Positions 11,601 through 22,100 of a stretch of 64,000 nucleotides of DNA are shown here, piece by piece (positions within the stretch are counted from its first letter, which is position 1; every line of letters starts with the position of its first letter). Origin of the DNA: Flavobacteriaceae bacterium (GTDB taxonomy: Bacteria; Bacteroidota; Bacteroidia; Flavobacteriales; Flavobacteriaceae); the NCBI GenBank assembly GCA_012959395.1, contig DUDG01000030.1:1-64000 (forward strand). Reading direction: 5' to 3'. Under the pieces are notes generated by a model. That model saw only the letters and a program-made list of their open reading frames with translations. It searched no databases and was not told the DNA's origin. The translations under genes were made by a program, and so were the position numbers.

Positions 11601-13111
11601 TCAGCATTTGGGGGAGTTGCAAAACCTGCATAGAAACCACCACTAGTTGCAGCACCAGAAGTATTAAAATATGCTAAATATAACTCACTATCTGAAGTTA
11701 CTTTAACATTTCCAGCAAGATCTGTAACGGAGTAAGCCTTATAATCTGAATTACCTAATACTGTAATAGGCGTCAAAGAAGAAATATCGTAATCCCCATT
11801 TGTATCATTAATTGTAATTGTTGCAGTATTTTTTGTAACTATTGAAACACCAGCTTGATCATCATATGGATTATCTCCTATAAAATCAATTTCTGGAACA
11901 TTGTTAACATCATCATTAGCTTCTTCATCTAGTGGGGGCACAAAAAACATACCCTGATTAGCTTCAGAAGTTCCACTCCCACCAATACCTTGATAAGCAA
12001 AAACAGGATGATTTTTATCTTGAGTTCTGACATACATGGTGGCACCTTGATCTTGAGTTGAATATCTAGTACTTGAGATTAAATAGTAGTCTCCTGCATT
12101 AATTGTTACAATTGGATTTGTGTTGTCGTCATTTATAAAAATTTGAGTATTGTCTACAGCTCCAACAATTAGAGGAGTTTCAAGTTCTCCACCAGTCTCA
12201 CGGTTTTGTCCATTCCCTTTTACAAAAATGTATTCATGACCAACTCTATCAAGACCAACAATTTGATCAATACCATGGTCATGACCTCCACCATTTGAAG
12301 AAAATGTTCCACTTGATGACCCAACATTTACTACTATGGGCTTAGTTTTATCTTCAACTCCTGCAATAGTAACAGATTTTATTAGAGCTCCGATTAAAGA
12401 ATTTCGCGCTTCACCAATATCATTGCCTGATGGGTAATTTATAGCAAGAATAATACTTTCATATTGATTAAGTGTTTTTGTAAATGGGCCTAGATAAGTA
12501 TAATTTGATATAGTTGTTGCACTGACAGCATTTGGCAGTTCAAAAGATACAATTGTATTATCTTTAGTAGCCATTACAGAAACAAAACTTAAAGATGTAC
12601 CTTGTGAATTTTCAGTTTCTTTAGTGCCCATTGTCATCATTCCAGCTCTAAAATGTGTACCTAAAGAAGCATCTCCCTTACTTACTAATGCGCCTGCTTG
12701 TGCTCCAGCATTGTATCTTACAGAAGTATAAATTGGACAATCTGCTTCAATCAAAAAACCAGCTTTCAAAGCGACAGTTCCACCAGTTGTATCATGATCA
12801 ACAAAAAGTTGTGTTTCACCACCGCTTCCTATGTCATATCTTATTGGATTACTATTACTAAGAAGAGTATATGTTGTCGGAGTATCTCCATTAAGGGGAG
12901 TAATAGTAACCGTTACATTGTCAGTACTTGGAGTTGAAAGATATATAAATTGATCTTCTGGAACTGAACCTCCGCCCCCGGTGATTTTATTAGCAGTTAA
13001 GGGAGGAATGTAGTGTACCTTACTAATTTGAGATGATCCCAAATAGAAAAACATTAAAAAAAACAATCCCAAAAAAACCTTCTTTAACACAGGCAAGATT
13101 ATTATGATCAA
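5627..13111 (-). CDS. Giant T9SS type-B sorted surface/secreted protein: IgGFc-binding-like N-terminus, Ig-like and C-type lectin-like domains, CDDG repeats, CHU_C/gliding-motility-associated C-terminal domain
   Basis: 2494-aa ORF. N-terminal signal peptide; MFFVPPL...IDFIGDNPYDDQAGVSIVTK typical of IgGFc-binding N-terminal regions; C-terminus YFTPNGDGINETWKILGI...VYIFDRHGKLLKELDPLSTGWDGTFNEKPMPATDYWFRTLLEDGREFKGHFSLIRGN typical of T9SS type-B sorting domain (PF13585/TIGR04131). Confidence 0.92.
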   Translation of the reverse strand: MIIIILPVLKKVFLGLFFLMFFYLGSSQISKVHYIPPLTANKITGGGGSVPEDQFIYLSTPSTDNVTVTITPLNGDTPTTYTLLSNSNPIRYDIGSGGETQLFVDHDTTGGTVALKAGFLIEADCPIYTSVRYNAGAQAGALVSKGDASLGTHFRAGMMTMGTKETENSQGTSLSFVSVMATKDNTIVSFELPNAVSATTISNYTYLGPFTKTLNQYESIILAINYPSGNDIGEARNSLIGALIKSVTIAGVEDKTKPIVVNVGSSSGTFSSNGGGHDHGIDQIVGLDRVGHEYIFVKGNGQNRETGGELETPLIVGAVDNTQIFINDDNTNPIVTINAGDYYLISSTRYSTQDQGATMYVRTQDKNHPVFAYQGIGGSGTSEANQGMFFVPPLDEEANDDVNNVPEIDFIGDNPYDDQAGVSIVTKNTATITINDTNGDYDISSLTPITVLGNSDYKAYSVTDLAGNVKVTSDSELYLAYFNTSGAATSGGFYAGFATPPNAELNLGINSLGNCLQIDDQGNVIGSNITLQITNSSGFNSWVWQIKDASGNFIVAPGASENTESYIPEIEGEYRLKGVISCLNFDQYSGIIPISICPADSDNDGVIDNLDLDLDNDGIYNSVESAGNLNVDLSNIASPVFKDSNNNVVNISVQITTDGSDNDNKISGSATGELQFELAPSTKHILSFEIKNTLEPLNYKFTGKPETITAGDYFEIRVLPSTRNVTLLDPDDQLLIDTNYDGETFSSGITTYTSNLIRFKYRADTTLPSYQFLAYDVEGFKISSGADETSSVSLFTGKLEVVDYKINSDVNTANADALYDYYDPDSDGDGCNDVIEAGWIYPGFLGDPDSDGILGTSPLNTNTAGVIDDRGLVVTHKTAGGYEIDPKKNTAGNYLFQTPSDPVGIQTQPQSTSGCEGNTIEFEVTASSSSQTTIYYQWKFYNLIDKDWENISDGGSYSGATTSKLTITNITTAMDGRYRVFVNDDEYLCDIGSDSNISLTVNESPDNPIVSQIQTFCQTDTPKVSNLVASNDGATLTLYWYDSVNATTPLDSTTPLEHNKFYYAEFIDNEGCISSGRTESKAYISNPILNASNEVVCVGDTTKLTIENIAKTAADFSAENNLIFITNNGEPVTWDTSFGKTYFMIQAGTGQTGFSPIDWTTAKQITDNYNSGDSSSSARMYVILDADMETTVWNGLNSMGLTGNDGIYFWLGLYQDLNDPEYAEPGNAAQNYAGWKWVNGAYLKDTYVNWWTDEPNDAGSEHYGQFEFSNNGKAWNDMSIGNGQSWPLFEYTGSTSIVWGYYDNDGNEVLIDNPGTGSLDVSPTQTTTYFVKVTTNDVVCKIEKTITVNPNPTAKTIPDYEFCDNTDDDGNNGSITLTKADFDALIPSILGQDQSENDYTVTFYTLSEDASTATNVITFPYTNPIKPSTEPHWFVNSTEIFIRVENNTTGCFISETSFKLIVKPKPIYFEVDNIILCDDNRDGRVGEFNLGNRTEELRSGNATTDPSDEDNQSLNDFVVTYHTSLADANDLNSNGIDNPDNFTIEENNQQTIYFRIIKTSGSYPGCFITGEAFDLIVEALPFANTVTIARQCDGDSSLDTNSQDGIFPFDTSGIQDTLLNGQTDVTTYYYDKDDNFIGNVLPEIYETESQIITIKVENNTPQKCYDETTLEFIVDNSPESYEVLINSQCDDGVSDIDGYSEFNTSSVIQTLLTNPDSNQMQSLDDYSVSFSYVDENGSTQNSHQLPNPFNTKTQTVVATVTNIINTNCVITKDIDFTVVPLPVIKENLIKIEQCDDGKGAENDGVTLHDLSESQLLFSDNYQNETFEYYKDLDLLTKIDDPENYENSPFYDEVWIKITTEDGCIRTSKTQGGADRLKIEITVGASEISDTFMQDFSTFYNVCDDSPANDQDGISVFSSTILKEIKEKLISSNLKFDSQKIRVTLHTNSEDGLTGQNPIDIDQDFTNINPNTQEIWARIVNIDITQFTCLGYAQVAELYVEPRPVAYPVTILRQCDGDSPLDNDSQDGIYPFDTSNVVASLLTNPDTGVIQDQSILTITYYNEDGTEIPAANIASTFETASQTITIKVERNPSYPNITNPDGLCYDKTTIEFIVDDSPEAYPVTIAAHCDDGADDKDGYSEFDTSTILNTLLTNPATGLSQNLIDYTVSFNYTDDKGVGLTAATLPNPFNTKTQSVIATVTNPLNLDCVITESIEFVVNPLPSFDIDDDTVVCLNPLPGQPVEIGTSNWNGGTTASIYNYYWTLDSDPSFSETGETIKVDKGGIYTVIVENPVTFCIRTKSITVSESEMASLDLDDDGSITKSEYDHFIQVVDLANDNANTITINNVSDLGIGKYEFALDDAFGSYQDDPVFNDIKPGIHTLYIRDKNSYYIYDYGCGIASIDVSIIGYRKYFTPNGDGINETWKILGIRKEFNGNSKVYIFDRHGKLLKELDPLSTGWDGTFNEKPMPATDYWFRTLLEDGREFKGHFSLIRGN
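6334..6463. repeat. 130-bp near-identical copy shared with 73-202
   Basis: See partner repeat at 73-202; constant offset of 6261 nt. Confidence 0.9.
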
Positions 13112-13271
13112 TAATTAAATAACAGCATAAATATAAAGCATTGGCAAGACTTGGCTTTATTAATTATAATAGTTTTTAATTATACATTTTTTATACTAAC
13201 TATTTCCTATGTTATTGAAAATGCTTTTTATAAATTTATATTATAAAAAGATTACAAAATTTTTCTAGAAA

Positions 13272-15551
13272 ATGAAAAACAATAAAAATAGAAGAGAGGC
13301 CTTATTATACCATTCTAAACCGAAACCCGGAAAGATTGAGGTAATGCCAACGACAAAATATAATAGTCAAAGGGATTTGTCTCTAGCTTATTCTCCAGGA
13401 GTCGCTTTCCCGTGTTTGGAAATTGAAAAGGATCCATCAAATGTATATAAGTATACTTCAAAAGGGAATTTGGTTGCAGTAATAACCAACGGAACAGCTG
13501 TACTAGGCCTTGGTGATATTGGTCCCGAAGCCTCTAAACCCGTTATGGAAGGCAAAGCCCTTTTGTTTAAAATTTTTGCTGGAATAGATGTTTTTGATAT
13601 TGAAATTGATGCTAAGGATACAGAAAAATTTATAGAAACTGTTAAGAATATTTCGCCAACTTTTGGAGGAATAAATTTAGAAGACATCAAAGCTCCAGAA
13701 GCTTTTGAAATAGAAAAAAGACTTTCTGAAGAACTCGATATTCCTGTAATGCATGATGACCAACATGGTACGGCTATAATTTCATCAGCAGCTTTATTAA
13801 ATGCTTTAGATCTTGTAGAAAAAAAGATAGAAGATGTACAAATGGTTGTTTGTGGAGCAGGAGCAGCTGCAATTTCTTGTGCTAGAATGTATAAAGCATT
13901 TGGAATAAAACGATCAAATATTGTGATGACTGACAGCAAAGGAGTTATAAGAAAAGACAGAAAAGAACTATCCTGTGAAAAAGCTGAATTTGCTACTAGT
14001 AGAGATTTAAATTCTCTTGATCAGGCAATGATAGATGCGGATATTTTTATTGGCCTTTCTAGATCAAATATGGTTAATCCAGGCATGTTATTAAGTATGG
14101 CAAAAAACCCTATTGTATTTGCTATGGCTAACCCTGATCCAGAAATTGAGTACTCTTTAGCAATGAAAACAAGAGATGATATTATAATGGCAACTGGTCG
14201 TTCAGATTATCCGAACCAAGTAAATAACGTTCTCGGATTTCCTTTTATTTTTAGAGGAGCATTAGATGTAAAAGCTACTAAAATTAATGATCAAATGAAA
14301 ATGGCAGCAGTGAAAGCTTTGGCTTCATTAGCGAAAGAGTCAGTTCCAGAATTTGTCAATATAGCCTATGATAAAACTAAATTGACTTTTGGAAAAAATT
14401 ATATTATTCCTAAACCATTTGATCCAAGATTGATTACAAAAATTCCCCCTATGGTAGCTAAGGCTGCTATGGATTCTGGGGTAGCTTTAGAACCTATAGA
14501 ATGCTGGGATAAATATGAAGAAGAGTTACACAATAGATTAGGAAGCGATAAAAAAATAGTTAGACTATTAACTAATAGAGCTAAAACTTCTCCAAAAAGA
14601 ATAATATATGCCGAAGCAGATCATTTAGATGTTTTGAAAGCCGCACAAATTGTACATGAAGAAGGAATAGGATTTCCAATACTTCTAGGAAATAGAGAAG
14701 TAATAGAAGAATTAAAAAAAGAAATTGAATTTGATGAAGACCTTCCAATAATAGATCCAAAATCTAAAGAAGAATTCCCTAATAGAGAAAAATATGGTAA
14801 AAAATATTGGAAAATGAGAAAAAGGAAAGGGATTACTTATTTCAGAGCAGTAAATAAAATGAAAGAAAGAAACCTGTTTGCAGCAATGATGATATACAAT
14901 GGAGATGCGGATGCATTAATTTCAGGCTATTCTCGAAGTTATCCGGTAACTGTTAAGCCAATATTTGAAGTAATTGGCAGATCTCCAGGAGTAAACAAAG
15001 TGGCTACCACAAACTTAATGATTACTAGCAAAGGCCCTCTTTTTTTGTCTGACACTTCAATTAATATTGATCCATCTTCTAAAGATTTAGCTATAATTGC
15101 AAAGATGACTTCTGATACAGTTAAGATGTTTGGCTTGGAACCTATTATAGCTATGGTTTCATACTCTAATTTTGGCTCTTCTAATCATCCAATGGTGTTA
15201 AAAGTAAATGAGGCTGTAAATTATTTACATAGAAATTTCCCTAAACTTAATGTTGATGGACCTGTGCAATCAGATTTTGCTCTAAATAAAGAAATGTTAA
15301 AAGAAAAGTTTTCTTTTTCAAAGCTGTCTGGCAAGAACGTGAATACATTAATTTTTCCAAACTTAGATTCAGCAAACACTAATTATAAAGTTATAAAAGA
15401 GCTAGATAATGCGTTATCAATTGGTCCCATAATGATGGGTATGTCTAAAGCCGTACATGTAATTCAGTTAGGGGCAAGTGTTGAAGAGATGGTAAATATG
15501 TCAGCAGTTGCTGTAGTAGATGCTCAAAAAAAATCTAAAATTAAAAAATGA
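13272..15551 (+). CDS. maeB: NADP-dependent malic enzyme with C-terminal phosphotransacetylase-like domain
   Basis: 759 aa; malic enzyme motifs (YSPGVAFPCLEIEKDP, VMHDDQHGTAIISSAALLNAL, VVCGAGAAAISCARM) fused to a PTA-like domain (YAEADHLDVLKAAQIVHEEGIGFPILLGNREVI). Confidence 0.95.
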   Translation: MKNNKNRREALLYHSKPKPGKIEVMPTTKYNSQRDLSLAYSPGVAFPCLEIEKDPSNVYKYTSKGNLVAVITNGTAVLGLGDIGPEASKPVMEGKALLFKIFAGIDVFDIEIDAKDTEKFIETVKNISPTFGGINLEDIKAPEAFEIEKRLSEELDIPVMHDDQHGTAIISSAALLNALDLVEKKIEDVQMVVCGAGAAAISCARMYKAFGIKRSNIVMTDSKGVIRKDRKELSCEKAEFATSRDLNSLDQAMIDADIFIGLSRSNMVNPGMLLSMAKNPIVFAMANPDPEIEYSLAMKTRDDIIMATGRSDYPNQVNNVLGFPFIFRGALDVKATKINDQMKMAAVKALASLAKESVPEFVNIAYDKTKLTFGKNYIIPKPFDPRLITKIPPMVAKAAMDSGVALEPIECWDKYEEELHNRLGSDKKIVRLLTNRAKTSPKRIIYAEADHLDVLKAAQIVHEEGIGFPILLGNREVIEELKKEIEFDEDLPIIDPKSKEEFPNREKYGKKYWKMRKRKGITYFRAVNKMKERNLFAAMMIYNGDADALISGYSRSYPVTVKPIFEVIGRSPGVNKVATTNLMITSKGPLFLSDTSINIDPSSKDLAIIAKMTSDTVKMFGLEPIIAMVSYSNFGSSNHPMVLKVNEAVNYLHRNFPKLNVDGPVQSDFALNKEMLKEKFSFSKLSGKNVNTLIFPNLDSANTNYKVIKELDNALSIGPIMMGMSKAVHVIQLGASVEEMVNMSAVAVVDAQKKSKIKK

Positions 15552-16129
15552 TAACACAATTAAAAGGAAGATTAGTTGAAAAATCTCCTACTGATGTAGT
15601 TATAGACTGCAATGGAGTAGGATATATGATACATATTTCGTTAAATACTTTTTCCAAACTCACAGATTCAGAAAGCATTACTTTATTTACTCATTTACAA
15701 GTAAAAGAAGATTCTAATACTTTATTTGGATTTTATGAAAAAACGGAAAGAAATTTATTTAGACAACTTATTTCAGTTTCAGGAATTGGAGCTAGTACTG
15801 CTAGAACGATGTTGTCTTCTTTAACTCCAAAAGAAATTCAAAGCGCCATAATTTCAGGAAATGTTTCAACTATTCAATCTGTTAAAGGGATAGGTCTTAA
15901 GACTGCTCAAAGAGTAATTATAGACCTTAAAGATAAAGTAAGTTTAATTTCAGGAAATGATGAATTTATAGGAAATATTAGCAATACAAATCAAGATGAA
16001 GCGTTATCTGCATTAGAGGTGTTAGGGTATAACAGAAGGCACACTAATAAAGTTATCGAAACACTTTTAAATAATTCGCCAGAAATGTCTGTTGAAGAGT
16101 TAATAAAGAGTGCGTTAAATAAATTGTAA
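15548..16129 (+). CDS. ruvA: Holliday junction branch migration protein RuvA
   Basis: 193 aa; MITQLKGRLVEKSPTDVVIDCNGVGYMIHIS, LISVSGIGASTARTMLS and VKGIGLKTAQRVIIDLKDK helix-hairpin-helix motifs. Confidence 0.96.
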   Translation: MITQLKGRLVEKSPTDVVIDCNGVGYMIHISLNTFSKLTDSESITLFTHLQVKEDSNTLFGFYEKTERNLFRQLISVSGIGASTARTMLSSLTPKEIQSAIISGNVSTIQSVKGIGLKTAQRVIIDLKDKVSLISGNDEFIGNISNTNQDEALSALEVLGYNRRHTNKVIETLLNNSPEMSVEELIKSALNKL

Positions 16130-16133
16130 AGTA

Positions 16134-19100
16134 TTGGTTAGATTTCTTATAAAAAGAAAAGTATTTATTGTATCATTTTTCTTAGTTGTATTATATAATT
16201 ATAATATGCTAGGTCAAAAGGTTATTACTTTAGACACAATAGGAAATACTATTTATTTAGGAAAGTTTAAACTAATTCCTCCTTCTTTTTTTGTTTCAAA
16301 ATATACTTATGATCCTTTGATTGATAAATATATTTATACCACTAAAGCTGGAGAAATTGATGTTGGAATCCCATTAGTATTGACGCCTGATCAGTATAGG
16401 AAATTGATTAAAGAAAATAATATTAAAAAGTATTTTCAAGACAAACTTAGTCTAATTGAAGAAGAGAATTCTGAGAATTCTTCAAAATTAAAAAATTTAC
16501 TTCCAGATTTATATATTAATTCTAATTTTTTTGAAACTATTTTTGGAGGAAATGAAATTGAACTAACTCCACAAGGTTCTATTTCAATGGACATTGGAGC
16601 CAGATATCAAAAAAGCGACAATCCCTCATTTTCAAGTAGAAATCAAAGTAATATAAGTCTTGATTTTAATCAAACAATTAGCTTGAGTATGAATGGTAAA
16701 ATAGGTGAAAGATTAACTATAAGTTCAAATTATGATACTCAGTCAACTTTTGACTTTCAAAATTTATTAAAATTAGATTACACACCTACAGAAGATGATA
16801 TTATTCAAAAAATTGAACTAGGTAATATTAGCATGCCTCTAAGTGGATCTTTAATTTCTGGCGCACAAAGTTTATTTGGTTTCAAAACCGAATTAAAATT
16901 TGGAAACACTAAAGTAGTCACTGTTTTATCTGAACAAAGATCTCAATCTCAAACAGTAGTTGCTAAAGGAGATGGTAGCTTTGAAGAATTTTCAATATAC
17001 CCATTGGATTACGATGAAAATAAACATTTTTTTTTAGGTCAGTACTTTAGAGATAAGTATGATCAAACTCTTAAAACATTCCCTTATTTAAATACACAAA
17101 TAAAAATTACAAGAATAGAGATTTGGGTTACAAATAGAACCAACCAAACTCAAAATGTAAGAAATGTTTTAGGGTTACAAGATCTAGGAGAATCAAATCC
17201 TGAGAAAACTAAATTGGATGAATTTTATCCAAATTTTATAACTAAACCTGGATTAAATGTTTATCCAGATAATTCAGTAAATAAATTAGATCCTGAAACC
17301 ATAGATAATGGATTGTTAAATGCTTCAATTAGAGATATTTCTAAGGTAAAAGAAGGTTTTGGATCTATTTCTAATTTAGTAAGCGAGGGGAATGATTATT
17401 CTGTTTTAGAAAATGCAAGAAAGTTAGAATTAAATGAATATAAATTACATGATAAGTTGGGATATATATCATTAAATCAACCCCTTAATAATGATGAAAT
17501 ATTAGCTGTAGCTTATCAATTTACTGTTGGTGGAGAGGTTTTTCAAGTGGGAGAGTTTGCAAATGATGGAATAGATGCCACTAGCTTTACGCAACAAAAT
17601 AATGACCCGCAAATTTCAAATAACAGTTTAATAGTAAAATTATTAAAAAGTAGTTTAACTAATATCAATCAGCCAGTTTGGGATTTGATGATGAAAAATA
17701 TTTATTCTATAGGTTCATATCAAATTAACAAAGACGACTTTAAATTAAATATTTTCTATACTAATCCATCTCCATTAAATTATATTGAGCCAGTAGATCC
17801 TCTAATTTGGCCTAGTTCAATTGAAGGTAAAACATTATTGTCTCTTTTTAATTTTGATAAGTTAAACATGAATAATGATATCCAAAATGGTGGTGATGGA
17901 TTTTTTGATTTTGTTCCAAACATTACAATCGATTCAAATAATGGGTTAATTATTTTTACATCAATAGAACCTTTTGGAGAATATTTATTTGAAAAATTAA
18001 AAGACGTAAATTCTTCTGGTGAGAGTTATAATAATAAAGATTCTTACAATTTAAACCAGAAAAAATTTGTTTATAAAGAAATTTATGATTTATCTAAAAC
18101 TGGAGCTGAAGAAAATATAGAAAAGAATAAATTTCAAATTAAAGGATCTTATAAAACATCTGGCGAGGTTGGAGGAATTGCTATTGGACAGTTTAATGTT
18201 CCCAGGGGGTCTGTAAAAGTAACAGCTGGAGGAAGACTTCTCCAGGAAGGAACGGATTATACAGTTAATTACCAAGCGGGAAGAATCCAAATATTAGACG
18301 AAACTTTAAAAAATTCTAACATTCCTATAGAAATCTCAACTGAGAGTAATTCTTTTTATTCTCAGCAAAAGAAAAGCTTTTCAGGAATTAATATTGAACA
18401 TAAGTTTAATGATAATTTTATTATAGGCGGATCACTTATGAATCTAAGTGAAAGATCAATTACTCAAAAGGCTAATTATGGAGTTGAACCAGTAAACAAT
18501 ACGATGATAGGATTTAATGGCATGTATTCAGCTGAAGTCCCCTTTTTAACTAGGTTTGCTAATAAATTACCTAATGTTAGAACAGAAGCACAATCGTTTA
18601 TTTCATTAAAAGCTGAAGTGGCTTACCTTCACTCAGGTACTCCTAAAAATTCAGGATATGAAGAAATTGCCACTGTATATGTTGATGACTTTGAAGGTTC
18701 AGAAACAAATATTGATATAAAAGACACTTTTTCCTGGAATCTTTCAAGTGTGCCAGAAAATGTTAATGGATCAGATTTTGGAATTAATGATTTAAGACTT
18801 GGACATTATCGAGCTAAATTGGCATGGTACAATATTGATCCAATTTTTTACACAAGACAAAGACCAAGTGGAATTGATGATAATGAATTATCCAAAAACG
18901 AAACTAGAAGGATCTTTATTGAAGAAATTTTTCCTCAACAAGATTTAATTGAGGGTCAATCTAGAATTCAAAACACTTTAGACCTTAGTTATTACCCAGA
19001 AGAAAAAGGGCCATATAACAATAATTTAAACACTACTTTTAGTCAATCACCAAAAAAGAATTGGGCAGGAATAACTAGAAAAATTAATTCTACTAATTTT

Positions 19101-22100
19101 GAGCAAGCTAATGTAGAGTTTGTGCAATTTTGGCTTTTGGACACTTTTGAAGATAATATTTCAAATGAAAATGAACTAGGGACATTAGTTTTTAATTTGG
19201 GAAGTATTTCAGAAGATATTTTAAAAGATGGTAAAAAATTATATGAAAATGGCCTTCCAACTCTAAATTCTCAACAGATAACAAATAATTCTAATTGGGG
19301 AGTTTCTCCAGTAACTCAATCTTTAGTTTATTCTTTCGATTCAGACACAAATAATAGATCTGTTCAGGATTTGGGTTATGACGGCATGAATGATCAAGAT
19401 GAATTAGAAAAATATTTTAATGGACAAACAAGCGATCCTGCGGGAGATAATTATCAATATTATTTAAATGCTAATGGCGGTATTTTAGATAGATACAAAA
19501 ACTATAATGGTACTCAAGGTAATTCGCCAATTTCTGTAACGAATTCGGTAAGAGGGTCAACAACTATTCCAGATAATGAAGATGTTAATCAAGACAATAC
19601 CATGAATACTATTGACAGTTATTTTGAATACTCCGTTCCTATTAGAAAAAACATGGATGTTGGAAATCATCCATTTATAAGCGATGTAAGGGATAATGTT
19701 AAAGTTGATCTTCCAAATGGTCAATCTAAAATTACGAGATGGATTCAGTTTAAAATTCCAGTATTTAAACAATTCTACAATAGTAGCAAGTATAGTCCTT
19801 TTTTTAAATCAATTAATGGAATTGATAACATGAGATCCATTCGTTTTATGAGAATTTTTCTTAAAGATTTTTCTAATCCGCTAACATTAAGGTTTGGAAC
19901 TTTAGATTTGGTAAGGACTGATTGGAAAAGGTATTCAAAAAACTTAAATAAAGAAAACATAACTTATCCTAATACGTCATTTGAAATAGGTTCTGTTAAT
20001 ATTTTAGAGAATGAAAATAGAGTGCCAATAAACTATGTTCTTCCTCCAGGAGTTGAAAGAGAAGAAATAAATTCTAATAATACAATAATTAGACAGAATG
20101 AACAATCAATGAGTATTAAGGTTAATGACCTTCAGCCAAAGGATTCTAGAGCAGTTTATAAAAACCAAAACTTTGACATGAGACAATATAAGACTCTAAA
20201 AATGTATATACATGCTGAATCATTAGAAGGAAGCACTAAGTTACCTGGTGAAGGAGCTACTGAAGAGTTTGACAAAAGATTGGTTGGTTTTATAAGAATT
20301 GGATCAGATTTTACAGATAATTATTATCAGATTGAAGTTCCGTTAAAACCTACTTCATTTAATCAAAATTCTTCTAATAGATATAGTGCTGATCAAGTTT
20401 GGGAACCTGAATCAAATTCAATTGATTTTTCTTTAGAAAAACTAACTCAATTGAAAGCCATAGCTATTGCTAATAATTCTAATTTATCAGAAGTTTTATA
20501 TTTCAATGATGAACTTGAAATTATTAAAGAATTTACATCTATTTCAAGCTTGCCAGGAGATAAAAAATACAAATTTGCAATTAAAGGAAATCCGACAATT
20601 GGAGCTATTAAAAATTTAATGATTGGAGTAAAAAATCCATCTGATAAAAATGGGGATATTCTATCAGCAGAGGTTTGGTTTAATGAATTAAGACTTTCCG
20701 AAATAGATGGAAAAGGAGGATGGTCTGCATTAGGCTCTTTGGATGTAAATATTGCAGATTTTGCTAATGTTTCACTTTCAGGAAAAATGTCGACTATTGG
20801 TTTTGGGTCAATTGACAAAACACCAAACCAAAGAAGTAGAGAAGAATTAAAACAATACAGTTTTATTAGTAGCGTCAATTTAGGGAAACTTCTTCCTGAG
20901 AAATGGCAGATTCAAGTTCCTTTGTCATATAGTGTTTCTAAAGAATTTACCACTCCTGAATACGATCCTTTTTATCTAGATATTAAATTAAATGATCGAC
21001 TTAATTCTGCCACTAGAAAAAGCCAAAAAGATTCGATAAGAAACCAAGCAGTTTCCTATAAAAAAATTAACAGTATTAATTTGATTGGTTTGAAAAAAAA
21101 TAGATCAGATGATCAAAAAGAAAAGATTTATGATATTGAAAATTTTGATTTTTCATACAGTTACAATCAAGAGATGCAACATGATTATGAAATAGAGAGC
21201 TTAACAAGAAAAACGGCTAGAGCTAGTGCGCAGTATAGCTACACTTTCAATCCATTTGTAATATCCCCATTTGAATCGATAAAATTCATTAGTGAGAATA
21301 AATATTTAGAATGGTTAAAGGAATTTAATTTTAATCCATTATTGTCAAGTATATCATTTAACACAAACATTAATAGAACTTTTAATAGCCAAAGATTTAG
21401 AGATGTTTACATTGAAGGGGCTGATGCTTCAAAACAAATAGCTTTGCCCGATATTCAACAACGAAATTTTCTGTTTGATTGGAACCTTAGTTTAAGTCAA
21501 AATTTGACTAATTCTTTAAGATTAGATTTTTCAGCATCTAATAATAGCATTGTTAAAAATTATTTTCAAAATGATTCAGAAGGTAATATCGTAATAAACA
21601 AAGAGTTAGATATATGGGATGGATTCTGGAATACAGGTGAAGCAAATTCACATAATCAGTCATTTCAGTTAAGCTATCAACTCCCCTTTAAGTTTTTCCC
21701 TTTAATTAATTTTATATCTACTAGCTATAGTTATTCTGGAGATTTTAATTGGGAAAAGGGATCAGATGCAATGGCTTTGGTTGAAGATGAATTAGGAAAT
21801 ATTCTTGGCAATGTTAATACAATTCAAAATGCCAATACACATACTGTAACCACATCATTTAATATGTCTAAGTTTTATAAAAACTTAGGATTGGAGAAAA
21901 AGAAAAACCCCAAAACAATTCAAGATAAAATAATTAATTCATTTATAGGACTTTCAACGGGGCTTACCAGGCTGAAGTTGAATTATGCGGAAAATAATGG
22001 AAAAGTCCTTCCTGGCTATACTCAATCTCTTGGGTTTTTAGGAACTTCTAGACCTTCTTTAGCTTTTGTTTTTGGTAGTCAATCGGATATAAGATATGAG

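Noticed and set aside
7653-12937. Plus-strand ORFs inside 5627-13111
   Set aside because: Antisense to a long coding frame with clear domains; no independent coding support.
13388-13939. 183-aa minus-strand ORF opposite maeB
   Set aside because: Antisense shadow ORF within a strongly conserved enzyme gene.
18090-20878. Minus-strand ORFs opposite sprA
   Set aside because: Shadow ORFs; no recognisable domain, sense gene is well supported.
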